This document shows, piece after piece, positions 47,384 to 60,700 of a DNA stretch of 64,000 nucleotides (position 1 is its first letter; every line of letters starts with the position of its first letter). The DNA is from Xiphias gladius (Eukaryota > Chordata > Actinopteri > Istiophoriformes > Xiphiidae), in NCBI RefSeq assembly GCF_016859285.1, contig NC_053402.1:8918031-8982030 (forward strand), read 5' to 3'. The translations under genes were made by a program, and so were the position numbers. The notes beneath the pieces were generated by a model. That model saw only the letters and a list, made by a program, of their open reading frames with translations, was not told where the DNA came from and did not search any database.

Positions 47384-47645
47384 TTTATGTGATACATGGG
47401 TTTCCATATGTCAAAAAAGTATTTTTCGCCACTGTAAGCTTCCAAAAAATTCAGGTCTATTTTACTGGATTACATTAACTTGTACAGGTGTTTATCTATA
47501 GTATCTATCCCTCTGTGGCATTACAGTGTGATTTCCATGTCTGCACTTTGCCTGTATTAAAATTGACACATTTAATTCTCCCACCTCTGTGTCATCCTCC
47601 ATTCTCATTCTCCCCTTAACTTCTGACCCCTCCTCTCCTCCTCCC

Positions 47646-47816
47646 AGTGGCAGACCCTGGAACCGCCCCTCTGCGCTTTGTCCACTGTCACCTGCTCTTT
47701 ACTCAATCCCTGCAGTCCCCTGCCCCATTTCTCAACCAGCCAAGACACCCTCAACACGTCTCCTGACAAAAAAAAAAAAAAAAGACAAGTACGCAGCATG
47801 AGCCTCTGACTTTTTA
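47646..47816 (+). CDS. weak candidate exon, unknown product
   Basis: A pyrimidine tract ending CCTCCTCCCAG (to 47646) precedes an open frame of about 56 codons that starts W-Q-T-L-E-P-P-L-C-A-L and ends KKKKRQVRSMSL before TGA. The acceptor is good, but the frame is Pro/Ser/Cys-rich, crosses an A15 run and has no partner exon. I do not recognise it. Chance is a fair explanation. Confidence 0.12.
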
Positions 47817-48706
47817 AGGTTGCTGTCACGAATCTGTCATTTTTACAGATATATTGGGGAATTGTGGGCAAAAACTGAAGGGAGAAAGCATGCAAGAGAT
47901 TTGTCAAATGAAATAGCTATGAGGAGGGATTTAAAAACAATTTAATGTATCTATGCTTCTCCGCCTCAAGACAAGTCCTGCAACATCAGTATTATGAGTC
48001 TTGATTTTCTCTTGGGCCTTTGTACACAATATGGTGATGATATGATAAGCCATCAAGTGACTGATAGTGAAAAGACAACAAATATCATGCCAGTAGGTAC
48101 AGCAATGACTGTGAAGAACTGAGAGGTACAGAACAAAACAGCAACATCTGTACTCTCTAATTAGTTTGAGTCAATCTGTTCAGCTATCCCAGTGGATAAG
48201 ACACGATTGGGCGCCCTTTGGTTATGCAATCCTCTCTTCTAGTAATGGACTTAAATCTTAAGTCCATCAGCAGCTATCCTGCTTGTGCCCGACAGTCACA
48301 GTCAGATGGCTGGTGTCACACAACTTAGATCTAAACCAAGTCAAAGTCCGGCTAACCTCATTACAGTGTGGGTGTAGCCTGCTGTGTGTGAAAAACTGCT
48401 TACACACACTAATGAGTTAGAACATAATGTTAAACCTTTCAACACCGATGTTACCTTTTAATGTTTTTTTTATTTGATCCGGTATATTTTAGAAATGTTG
48501 GTGTGTTGTGCAGAATTTTAAATCATATTTCAGTGCATTTAAATGTGATGGATCTATCACTGGGTCTGTGGAGGCTGAATAATCCAAAGATCGTTCATGT
48601 ATCATGGCTGTCCAGAGTCCAGCTGTTCAATAGAACAACTGGATATTTGAACCATGATATGCAATATTCAAAAAGGTTATCGGCCACTTTTTGCTTTTGC
48701 TACATG

Positions 48707-48818
48707 TCTCACACTCTGCTATGGTACTCTAGCTTTAACTAAATTGTCTGCCACAACCAGTTTCTCACACTCTGCTATGGTACTCTAGCTTTAACTAAAT
48801 TGTCTGTCACAGCCAGTT
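48707..48818 (+). repeat. 56-bp tandem duplication
   Basis: Two adjacent copies (48707-48762 and 48763-48818) share TCTCACACTCTGCTATGGTA followed by CTCTAGCTTTAACTAAATTG and differ at only about two positions, so the event is recent. Confidence 0.9.
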
Positions 48819-48840
48819 TCTAACCGCTTCTGGCAGGCTG

Positions 48841-49202
48841 TCAGGTGTTAATTTCTTTCTCAGCGCTCTCAGCATCTCTCGGAGGCAGCGAACGGAAGAG
48901 ACCTAGGAGAAGACACAAATTCAATGTGTGATTCTTACACATCAATTCAAATCTCCTCCTCAGTTTATTATTTTTTTTCTGTCTGTTTTAGCACCTTGAG
49001 CAAAGGCATCGAACTTGGGAATTGGTGTCTTTGCTTTTCTCACTGAAACATAAAAATTTAGAGTGCAGCGGCAGCCTGCAGCTCTGTGCGTGGAGGAGTA
49101 AAGGCACCGGACACTGTGACAGGAGCGGATATACGGGCTGCAGCAGGACCTTCTATTTCCTGTAGAAACCTCTTTGACCACCAGGCTGACCATATTTAGC
49201 AT
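48841..49202 (-). CDS. candidate small two-exon gene, unknown product
   Basis: Minus-strand exon 49202-48995 (ATG to phase 1, ending CTCAAG before GTGCTA) can be joined across a 92-bp intron to exon 48902-48841 behind TTCTCCTAG. This gives 89 codons ending in TGA. The product would start MLNMVSLVVKEVSTGNRRSC, with an Arg/Cys/Ser-rich, acid-poor N-terminus that could pass for a mitochondrial presequence, and end FRSLPPRDAESAEKEINT. Intron size and phase are good for fish, but GTGCTA is a weak donor and I recognise no family. It could equally be chance. Confidence 0.2.
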
Positions 49203-50498
49203 TCAACACATATCATCCACAGTCAGAAGATGAGATTCCCTGTTGGATTACCCATGCCTATCTAATCCATAATGTTCCATCTAGGAATGGACACATTGTA
49301 ATCCCATATAATCTATGAAATGGATGGACCAACAAGCAGAGTCACATACTAAAAGAACGCTCAGGCCGCCATACAGTCCATTAGTCCAGTGTTTTAAGTC
49401 ACTGTATATGCTATTCTGGTTGTCTTTGACCATTTAAGTGTGTTCAAGCGTCCTTTGCAGTGAATCAGAGGCTAAATGTCTTTGCTCTTTTCTTGAGATG
49501 GGTTTTTTTTCTGATTCAAATCTATATGACTGAAATTATTTTCTTAAAGCAGAAGCAGCTTGTTCCTCTCCTTGTCAAATAAGCAGCTCCAGCCGGTGTC
49601 TGTTGATCCCAAAAGTGTTGCTCTGCTGGGATTTGACTTTAGGGGGGAAACTATTCATTTACAGCCCCAGTAAATATTGATTGAGCTTCCCATTGGAAAA
49701 TAAGTACTATAAATTTGTTTGATAGTGTATTTCATTTTAAAACGAAGTCCTTTTCCAGTAGAGGCTGCAACTGCAAAACTCTTTCGCCTGTATGAAATGT
49801 ACACACACAACAGAAGTAAATTACTGAAAGCTGAAATGTAAGGGACCTATCCAGTTGATGATGTAATCCTTAAGATTTTAGTCTTTGTTGATTTGCTGTT
49901 ACCCATGGCTGCTAGGGGTAAGAGTAAGTGCTGTTTAATCCTACATGTCCCAGAATTCTGGAGGCTTAATGGGACTCCAACCCGCCAACCCTTTGTTTCC
50001 TCATTTGAACGCTTTTAAGGTGAAGCAGCAGCTGTAGGAAATGTTTGGTTAGCATTAGCAGTAACTTAATATGCAACTGTCAGAGCGTGTACAGTGAACA
50101 GTGAGGCTGATATCAATGAGGTAAAAGTATGAATACTACCACTGGATTTGTAAGCAGTTTGAATCAAGTGCAGGAATTGAGGACTCTGCCACTAGTAATG
50201 AAAGTAGAAGGGTAATTACTTAATGTAAATACTTTGAATGGCTATCACCAGGAAATGCTGACCATAAATATTATTAAAAACAAGATTCTAGCTCATGAAA
50301 ATCTTAAGTATCTTAAATATTTCGCTCATTGGTTCATATTTTTGGATAGTATTCACACTAGAGGAGCATTGTGACCTTTTGCAGTCACCAGGATAACTAC
50401 TTTCTATCAAAGTCCTACTACTCATCACTTTCGCTTCTGAACCAGAGTAGGTAATCCACCTACTCAGCCTCCACATGGCAGTGTACCAGAATCGTTAC

Positions 50499-50502
<4 letters not shown>

Positions 50503-50579
<77 letters not shown>
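50503..50579 (+). repeat. (CA)n microsatellite
   Basis: A 77-bp pure CA run in the gene-poor right arm. Confidence 0.95.
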
Positions 50580-50581
<2 letters not shown>

Positions 50582-52870
50582 TTCAAAATCCCCACAGTGG
50601 CTCCATCTGGACAGGAACAAGCTTTTGCTCTTCCTCCATCTTTGTCACCCACTTTGGATCTCATACCCCCCTCCCTTCGCTTATTCTCCCTGCTTTGTTA
50701 ATGCAGCACTCCGTCATTGTGTAACTCCATGGGCAAGGCATGGTTGTAACAGAGCCAAAGACGTTGGTTGTGTCTCCTCTGAGGCCACGTATATTAAAAA
50801 TATATATTCTCTATGTTGCTGTGTGTGATGCACCATGAATATAACTATACCCCAAGTTGCTTATTTGGTTATAAATAAATCTGCATTTGGTTTGTTTCAT
50901 AACTTATTAGTTTAATCCAAAAATCACTTTTTATTTGCTGTGATGCGGCTATTTGTGTCCTGTTATGTCTGATGCCATTTGTTTGTAAAAAAATAAGCCA
51001 TCTTGACTCACCTGGTTGTGTAAGCCATGTTTGTCAGTCAATCAGTACTTTTGCAGCACTTAGGAGAAAGCTTTCTTTCACATTTTCCCCCGCAGTTGGT
51101 CGCTTTACTGGTTATCCTGTCCATTCTCTGTTGCTGAACTAAATCTCAGATAAATGAATACAGATGACTAATGGTACATATTAATATCTGAGAAGGCAAC
51201 TGAGAGCACTCTTGATAATTAGGCTCCGTAAACATGTAACATCTTTATGAGGACGGGAGACAGGACAAGATGCAGTCTATGTGTTGAAAATTCATTGTGT
51301 TGTTTGTTAATATGAGGCTTCATCACACATTTGATTGCAACACAAGGCAAAAAGAATTATGTAATCTGTGAACAAGATATTAGCTGTGCTCATGGATCAT
51401 GACTATTAATTTCTTTATTATCAGTACATATTTATCATTCATAAGAGTTATTAATACAGCTACATGCTGTTCATACTGTATACACACATTTGTGAATTTT
51501 TAAATAGAAAAAGCACCTGTGTATGTTGGAAGAAGTGGAAAGTATTCATTTTATGTTTAGCGTTTCTTATCCATAATCAGCCAAAATAGTGGCAACCTCA
51601 TACTTCATACACCTAAAACACTGTCAAGGGTTACATGAAAGCTGTACTTGACCACTCCATGTAACGTTCGACAATCGAATGTATTTTATATGTTTAATAA
51701 GCAACTAGCATACCAGAGGACTGATCAGGTATTTCCACACTAACATAATCCCTCCCTGACATTTTCCTCCAAATCTCTCACTCTCTTATTCTCTGTCTCT
51801 CTCTGTCTAATTACATCTCCGTAACATCCTCTTTCTTAACCTTTTTCTCTCACCCCTCCCTACTTTACTGCGATGGGGTGAGCAGATGCATCATAATTTG
51901 TGAAGCATGTGATTCACTGCAGAGGGGGCTTTGGCTCTCTTTTCATGATTGAGTGTGTATGTGTGTTTGCAAACCCACCTTGCTTGGCTCTTGGTTGCAT
52001 CTGGTTGTGACAGTCCACTTTGTGATTCCATTTATTCATAAAATGTATCCTGAATGGTTCATTCTCAGGGCATTGTACTTTTTAACTGTTCAGCTAAATT
52101 TTAACACTTAAATTTTGAACATAATTCACCAAGGTTTTTCTTTACCCAGGCAAGAACCTTTTAAGTATTTGGTTTTTAATCTAGAGTTCTTCTTGCAGAG
52201 TTGTTTGCATGCGTGACCTGCTCTCAGTCTACACAGTCCATCAGTCTCAGCATTTGCAGTCAACAATTCATTTAAAATTTCATCATTAGATACATTTATT
52301 TTCCTGTTTCTGCACACCGCAGACAAAAAACTGGAAAAATAACCAGAGAATAAAATTGTGGCGTGAAGACAAATGAGTGTCAGGGGATGAGAGGGGGAGT
52401 GAGAGGATGAGTGAAGTGTAAGAATGAATATGGGTGAGAAACGCAGAGTGACAACACAACAGTCGAAAGTGTCCGATTTTATACCTATGAAGAATACTGA
52501 GGAACAAGAAGGAAATTTAGAGTAGTGAGGGCAGACCATTTTAGTTAGCCTGCCTTGATGTCAGCCATGGCAGATTTTACATGTGTATTATCCCATGTCC
52601 TTTGAAGACTATTTTATTACCTCAACTAAAATATGAATGTGTTCTAGACTCAGAAACTCTCCCATCTTCTTGTTGCATATTAAGGTGTGTGTGTGTGTGT
52701 GTCTGAATAGACCTGTTTAAAAATGCATCTGTCTCTGTGTTTTGTCCTCCAAATATTGTCTGAGAGAGTGCACACTCGTGTCCTCTGAGGGCTTTTTATG
52801 CCATCTGCTGGAAATCAATTTTCTCCTGCGTAGAAAGATACACACAAACACAGGTACACATGCACACACA

Positions 52871-52873
<3 letters not shown>

Positions 52874-52949
<76 letters not shown>

Positions 52950-52956
52950 ACACACA
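52874..52956 (+). repeat. (CA)n microsatellite
   Basis: An approximately 80-bp CA run with one CAGA interruption near its right end. A short TC repeat (53016-53030) follows. Confidence 0.93.
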
Positions 52957-54896
52957 TTGCAGTCCCTTTTTTTTTTTGTGCTGACAACCTTATCTTGAGA
53001 AAATCTAAAAACGACTCTCTCTCTCTCTCTCTGTCTTTCTCTCCACCCATCTGTCCTCTCTTCTCCTCATTATTTGAAATTCATGTCAAGAAAGAAAAAA
53101 ACACAACCCACGACATCGGTTCTGACTTCATGAGTAATGGATCCTCCAAATCCACCATGCAATCACTCTAAATAAAACTCATTAATTAAGAATCACGAGC
53201 ATGTATTAGCAGCACGACACTGCTGCAGCTCTTGTGAGTCATGAGCCATACGGACAGCTCCATGTCACGCTGCAATCTTTTAACGCTCACTGTATCTGTG
53301 CATTTTTTCAGTCCACACACCTCTCCCTGCTTTATTTTTGCATTGTGAAGTCTGTCGTTATCAAAATACTAAGGTGGTGTTTAAGGTGAGGACTTCACTT
53401 CCAAGGAGACTGAAGGAGTTGTTGCAGGTTTGGTGAAACAGACAGCTGACCTTTGGGCAGTATCCTTATAATGACTGTGCCATGCTGCTGTAAGCTATTC
53501 ACTTCACAGGCAGACATCTTGCTTCATCACAGACCACCTGAGGCTCTGTTTGTAAACTGTGATGACATCTGACCTCTTCCATATTTCCGTGGTAATGATC
53601 TTGCTCTTACTACAACGTATAGGGCTCTGCTTGGAAACAGGCCCTCAGGAACAGTGCTGGGCTGTGTGTCCATTTTGACATGAACCAGAACACAGTGCAA
53701 TGAAAAAGATGAAGAACTTGGAAAAACTGTAATGGGACTAATCTAATACTGCAGGCTTAGTTAAGCATGGTGAAGTTAGTATGTGAACTTGTTAGCAGAG
53801 ACATAAGGATGGACTGACAACATGTCAAAGTAACTGGAAAGATATAACAGGACAGATCTGGGACAATGATATTGCATTTGATTTTAATTTATGATTACAT
53901 AACCTGGTTCTTTTTGGGTTTATATTACAGAAAAATCTTTCCCAAAGTCTCTCCAACTTTGGGAAAGCACAAGAACTCCCAATGGCAGCTTTAGCTAAAA
54001 TAAATTCATCTAAGGTTTTTTATTGAGTAGTTATTAAAGGAGTATCACAAAGTTCTTTATAAATAAGACTAGATCAAAACCTAATATATGGCTGGACAGC
54101 GAATGGTCACTGTGCAAAATTGAAGACGTAGTTGAAAACTGTTGTGGAACTCCTGTAAACAACTACTTTTTAAGGAAATAAGATAATGCCTGCTTGAAAA
54201 TTTGCTAAATGTTAATAGATTACGTAGTACGCTAATTAGCATATTCATGACGTCTTCCAGGGTATTTATATTCTGCCTAGCTTGAGCCGGTTTCAGCCCT
54301 TTATCTGTTTGCTTCTCTTCCACTCTCTGTGCTGACATATATAGCATTTTAATACATCTGCATTCCCAAAAAAACTGTTCTCATTTACATGTTTTTCTGT
54401 TTATGTTGTTGGACAACATGGTTGAAATACTGACTGAAACACAGCCCATTCAGACTACATTTTAACCAGCAGTCACTTCCAAGCCATTTCAAAGCTGCTG
54501 CTCTGCACTTCATCTGACAGTACCACTTCATCAAAATTACCATACACAGAAGTTTAAGAAAACATCTGTGTTGTGACTTAGGTTATATTTCCTTGTAAAA
54601 TGATCGCTCAGAGAGAATGTTAGGAGCTCATTCACGTCTATGCAGCTGCTGTACGGCAAATCGAATGAGACCAGAAGTGTTGTGCCTGCCCAGGGAAAGC
54701 CCGACCTCGCGCTGGCAAGGCAATACTGGCGACTCTCTTCTACGGAAAGTAGCTAAGGTCTGTCCAAAAGGTTGCTTTGATGCTAAGTGCTTTTGTGAAA
54801 AAAAGGGTGTGAAGAGGTGGTAAATCTTGCGACAGAGGTGATAAGTTTGCAACACTGCAAAACAGTTGGCGCCAAATCATTTTGAAAGAGTAACAG

Positions 54897-55074
54897 CCAA
54901 TGGGGAAATTCCAACTCTTGGCCGGCCGACCAATGATGTAACTTCATCACTCAGTCGCGCGGCATTCAGCTGACCAATGGTGTAACTTCATCACTCCGCC
55001 AGTCAGTCAACCAGTCAGTCAGTAAATCAGTCAGTCAGTCAGCAACAGACATTTGCCTTTATAGGGATGGCCCC
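54897..55074 (+). promoter_or_regulatory. GC-rich CCAAT cluster with a TATA-like box
   Basis: Three CCAAT boxes on the plus strand lie at 54897-54901, 54930-54934 and 54974-54978. The last two are inside a 25-bp direct repeat (54928-54952 and 54972-54996: GACCAATG, then TGTAACTTCATCACTC). A (CAGT)n stretch follows at 55000-55042, then TTTATAG at 55068-55074. The combination looks like a promoter or the 5' part of a transposon/LTR. No gene downstream was recognised. Confidence 0.3.
55000..55042 (+). repeat. (CAGT)n tetranucleotide repeat
   Basis: CAGTCAGT units with two interruptions (AACC and AAAT). Confidence 0.85.
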
Positions 55075-56888
55075 ACTGTTGCGGTGCAGTAAAAAAAACA
55101 TAAAATAATGAAAGAGTAAAAAAAAGCACAAAGGATTCATTTAAGATGAGACACCAACAATAAAATTAGCAGACAGAAACAGTTAAATGCCAGAAACTAA
55201 AATGATTAAAATGACGTTGTGAGACAACAGCAGGAGTACAAAAACATTGAATACATAAAGCACAACATGAAACCAATCATATTTAAAAGTGCAAAACCTA
55301 AGGTGCAGAATCAATAACATATGGACCACTACAACATAATAAAAGGAAATATATATAAGTTTTCAGAAACAGTTTAATATTTCACTGTGTTTTTAGCTAG
55401 CAAGCAAGTTTCTCCTCTTTGAGTTAAGTTTTATTTGGAGAAAAAGACAGATGAGAAAAAGAAAGATTGCAAGTGTAGGAAATTTTTTTTTTGGAGTCAT
55501 ACTTGGGCCAAATAGTCAGGATATCTCGCCACTGCTGCTTCAGATCAACTTTTTAATCTGCTCCCAAGCTTTTAAGGAAGTGCAATACTAAATCGCTAAC
55601 CCTTTTAGCATACATGAAAATGTATTCAGTACCAATACCAGTGATAAAACAGCTTACTGAGCCCCTCACAAGTAACACTTTTGAATTACTGGGCAGCAAC
55701 GAGGCCACATTATGACCCTGCTAACATGCCAATCTTGCAAACATTTCTGGAGCAACAGGATAATTGTGTGTACCACCGGAACTTACTTTATCCAAGGACT
55801 GTTTGGACTGAAACTTAGCCCTTAGCCAGGTTACAAGAATTTGATCGCCATTTAACTTGATGTAACTGACCTCAACCAGACACCAGTCAAACTAGCTGGC
55901 TAGCTTGTTTGCCATGTGACCAATTTAACTTTATAAAATTAGTCCACTTGTTATAGTAGCAACAAGATACAACAATAACATTTTCATACAGTGGACATAC
56001 AGTTTTCAACATTAATTTGCTACATTTGCGTGGAGCGCTGAGCTAAAGAACTTTGAAAAAAAAGAACCTGAAAATATATACCTGGATATGAACAGAATAC
56101 ATGTATTTATCAGTCGTACTGTTGGCTTGCCACAGTTGACCAAAAACACCCCAATAGAAAAGATTAACAAGTTATTATAGCACAATAGCTAGCTAGCTAG
56201 TTTGCCATATGGGAAATTTATCTCTTTAAAATGCTTAACATCCACTTGTTACACTTGACAGTAGCATTTCAGTGAGTCACAATGCTAAGCTGTTCATACA
56301 GAGGACATATTGATATGAATATCTAACAACCTACCTCTGGCTTATCTCAGATAAACTGGCCAAGTTACACTGTGAATATGGTAGAACAAATACAGTAATG
56401 TTAAAATATGTACCTGGATAGGAACAGAATATATGTACTGCTCAGTCTTACAGCTGCTTACTAAGACTTCATGCAGTATAAAAGATCAACAAGCTAGCTT
56501 GTTTGTCATGTTAGATGACCAATTTAGCTCAAATTATCTCTTTAAAAGCTTTACCTCCACTTGTTACATAATGTTTATACCAGGGACATAGCAATTTGCC
56601 ATACATGTATTTCTAGCTCAGAGTTATTTGTACCGCAAAGTTAAGCAGCCACCAGGGGCATTCACATACTGAGGGAGCTGGGTTTTCGAGCATGTGGGCT
56701 AACAAACCTACTGTATGGCAAGTGAAAATTGCACACGGTTACAGACCCTTTTACATTTACACACAAACACATGGAGTATCATGTTCAAATTTTCAGAATT
56801 AAATAAGTAGTAAATCAATAGTCTTGACATAATTCATGCTGAGGCTGTGCTCTGTTTCATTCTTCCTATCTATCTTAATTTTTTGCAC

Positions 56889-56925
56889 TTCCTTCCTTCC
56901 TTCCTTCCTTCCCTCCTTCCTCCCT
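56889..56925 (+). repeat. (TTCC)n tetranucleotide repeat
   Basis: About 37 bp of CTTC/CTTCC units with minor interruptions. The GRKE frame across its complement is an artefact. Confidence 0.9.
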
Positions 56926-57611
56926 TCTGTCTTGTCTTCCTTCCTAATTTTCCCATATGCACATTCATATACAACAGAGATCCGCACAACTAGCTACAGC
57001 TGATATCAGATTGTCCCATGTGGAGAGATGCAGGATTAGATTATCCCACAAGCTGTCGAATTGAAAATGGACGACAGGAGAGAATGAGAGGAGAGAGAGC
57101 GAGAGGGACAGAGGGACAAAGAGAGATGCATGAGAGGTTATGAAAGATGGATGGAGTGAAGAAATATAGATGGTGAGAAAGATTAGAATTATTCTACTAG
57201 GAATACAAGCTAGCTGGATTGCAGAGGGTTTTATATGATTTTCCATTTGTATACGTGTTGTTTTTGTGCGTTATACTGTGTGTTTGTGTACAAAGGAGTA
57301 AACGTGTCTCTCCAAATAAACTGTGCATATAAAACACATTGTTGCTCTAACTCTACTTGGTATTCCACATGAGTAACTCCACCAACATCTATTTTACCTC
57401 TTCTCCCCTCCATCTCTCTGTCTTTCTCTTCCTTATGTTTTTGTCGTCTTTCCTTCTGTTCTCCATTTGCATTTATTTGTCTTTGTCTTTATGTGTACCT
57501 ATTGCTCTCACTTGCTCTGCTCCTTCACCCCTGTTTCTCCCTCTTTCTTCTCCCATGTATCTCAATCCCAGCCTCGGTCCCTCCCCCCTCTCTCGTCCCT
57601 CTCTCTCCCCA

Positions 57612-57713
57612 GATGAAATATTCATGCCCATACATACTGGGAGTGTAGCAGCAGCAGCTGAAGCCACAGGACTCAGTACTTTCAAAGACTTCAAGGCCTC
57701 TGCGCTTACATAG
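57612..57713 (+). CDS. weak candidate terminal exon, unknown product
   Basis: A long pyrimidine tract ending in CTCTCTCCCCAG (to 57611) is followed by a 33-codon open frame starting with the GAT reading (DEIFMPIHTGSVAAAAEATG), running LSTFKDFKASALT and ending at TAG. Composition is protein-like and the acceptor is strong. No upstream partner exon was found and I recognise no family. Confidence 0.15.
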   Translation, partial: DEIFMPIHTGSVAAAAEATGLSTFKDFKASALT

Positions 57714-60700
57714 AAGGAAAGAGAGAGAAAGAGAGAGAGGTAGTTGGGGAGGAAGAGAGGGAGTAGGCGGAGAAGAGAGTAGAGGTGAAAACAGAAAAGA
57801 GCAGGTGAAAGAGAAGAATAGAGAGATAGGCTGTGACAAGTGAGAAAGAGAAGGAGTAGGAATCCCTTCATTACATCAAACACCACACATGATGAAATGC
57901 TCATTTCGTGTGTCTCACACCTGCAAATAGATACTGTAGGTTAAACACAAAGAGCAAGAAAACAACAGAGAGATACAGCGCCTCCAGCACTTCAAACATT
58001 GGCCGACACATGATGAAACACTTCACTCTCTTTGTATTCCTCACCCGCACACACCTAAAAAATACTCTTGCACCCTTGGGTGCTCATAAGGCTACTTAAG
58101 CAGTTTTTACACCCAGGCACACACACGTACACAACTAGTAGATGTGGACACAAATTTTGCACACATACAAGATAGCGCACTCTGCTATACACATACACAT
58201 TTCTAGAACATAAACACACGCGAGCATAAGCACAAGTACACAAACACACAGATTAGATCTCCCAGGCTTTCAACCCTCCACATGATCCAAAAGGCCCTTT
58301 GCTTCTCGTTCACCCTCTAATGTGCCAGATGTGATCTTGAATTCACTTTGTCTTATTATCCCAAGTTTGCACAACAGAGTCGCCATCCGTCTGGCTGCCG
58401 GATAAAGCGCGTGCAAGCTCCAATTAGGTGCCAAACTCTGGGTTGTTTCCAAGCAACCTACATTAAGCTGCAACTGCTGTTAGGGAAACGGGGCTTCAAA
58501 GCTTTGAAGGATGTTTTGACTGTTTGAATGGGACTGTTTGAGTGTGTTTTATGTGCGTGTGAATGGTAGAAAGGAAATAAAAATGGGAGAAAGACTATAA
58601 AGAAACTGAAAGCAGCACAAGTTTGAAATATGTTATTATATTGGATCTCCTGACATCCTGTAATAGGATCAGAGTACCGATGGAGCAGATACAGTGGATT
58701 GGAGGATTGTGCCTTCATTGATTAAAGCAGCTTTGAACAAATCACAGTTTTGGTGCCTGTCATTAAGCAGCTGATCCCGAAGTGACCTCTAATGAGAGAA
58801 AAAGAGGGATTCATAACATATTGCATTACATAACACTACACTACTGTTAGCCATACTGTATGTCTGGCACAATGAGTTCTCATTATGCCTGTACTACATG
58901 TGAAAGTACGTCCTCCACTCACACATCAGTTGTCATTGCCCAAGCCCAACACCCAGCTAAATGATCTTTGCTATCACTATTTGCCATTCCACGGTGTATT
59001 ATAAAATCCAGAGGTGCTTTTACTGTCAGGGTCTACACTTTATGTAATAGCCTCTATCTTAGATTAGTCTTATCTTAAAACATGGTTTTTGTTTTTTTAA
59101 TTTTCAAAAATCTTATATATAATCTTTTTTTGTACGCACTGCAATACTTAGATTTTTTTAAGAAAAAGTCTGGTGATATTCTTTGTTTTTTTTTTATAGT
59201 CAACAAATCCCTCAAAAAAGACCAACACCAAAAATGAACTGATCCTACTAACAGGTAGGATCAAGTAATTAAAAGGGTTATCTTTCCTGTCAGCTTCAGT
59301 TTTTTCTGTTGGTGTCCTAATTCGTAAATAGGCCTATATGTCGGTGTTAACATGTGTCTGTCAGATTGACAAAAACATTTTCGACTCCCTCACATAAAAA
59401 TCCGAATTTCAGACCGAGCTGATAAAATGTAGAAGAAGGAAAGAAAAACAGGAAAAAAAACCTCAGAGATCCACTTTAAAATACAATAACATGACTCTGG
59501 AAGAGATCTAAGTTACAGGAGGACCAGTGAGATAACTGGAAAACAGTGAGTAAATTCGGCTGTAATTATTACTGAGGAGGGGGTGAGAAATTACCCACAT
59601 ATGTGCTCTGGACTGGATTAAAACCACTGACCAGGGTAGGTAATATTAAAATCACCCCACCTGCCCAGAGAAATAAATCCCGTAACAATGGGGCTTAAAT
59701 CATATGTTCCTTGAATTACCATGAACACTGGCTCTGTAGTTTGTTTTGAGAAGATACCACATACACCATCCTGTGGCCTTAAATGCTCACTTGTGCATAT
59801 TAATCCACAGCTGAAAATATATCCCGTCAAATGAACTATTTACATCTTTTTGGGTCATGTTTGATAAAAACTGCTGTACCCAGTTTTTGTAAGGGACTAT
59901 TTAGCCTTTATTAAAAATTAAACAATATAACTGTGAGCTGTTTTTAAAGATTTATATCTTCGGTAGGACCCTCGGGGCTTGGGGTTGATTGCCACAAACA
60001 GAGTAGGGAAGTCAGAAAGTATTAAAAGACAGACTAACACATCGTTAGTTTGATCTTATCATGAGATTTGTTGACAATAAAAGAAATATATAATATCACC
60101 AGGAATTGTCATTTAAAGTTACTGTATCGTTATTAGGGTCAGGCTATTCTTTTCTTGGCAAAGCTCAGTTTAATGTTGTATTCTATCCAACCATTCATTA
60201 CATCTACATCCAAACAATGTGGTGAAGTGAACAACACACTATGTCTTTCATTCAGAGCCGTTGAGCTGAGATCATATCTTCTGTTTTTACCACTATGTTT
60301 TACGTCACATTGGAGGTATGGTGCTATGGAACTCAATGTCGGTCTTCCTTCATTTTTTTTATCTAGCCCCATCATCTGTTTAAATTTAAAATTTAATACC
60401 AACTCCCTCATATTGCACAATATGTAGTGCACAGTATGCCAAAACTCTGTTCCAAACAGTGAAATGCATCCAAACGCATTCTCAGGAACCCCTTAAATTT
60501 GCTGTATTGAAAATATATTAAATTGTCACACTAATATGGCACATCAGACCATGAATTAAATGAATCATTAAACCCCAAACCATAGTTCCAGTTACATCCA
60601 AAGTCTAGAAAGTTGTAGTCAAATCATTCCAGTTTACAACTGCAATTACATTTTCACATTATCATCAAGATGAATAATTAAAATAAATTAGTACTGTTAT

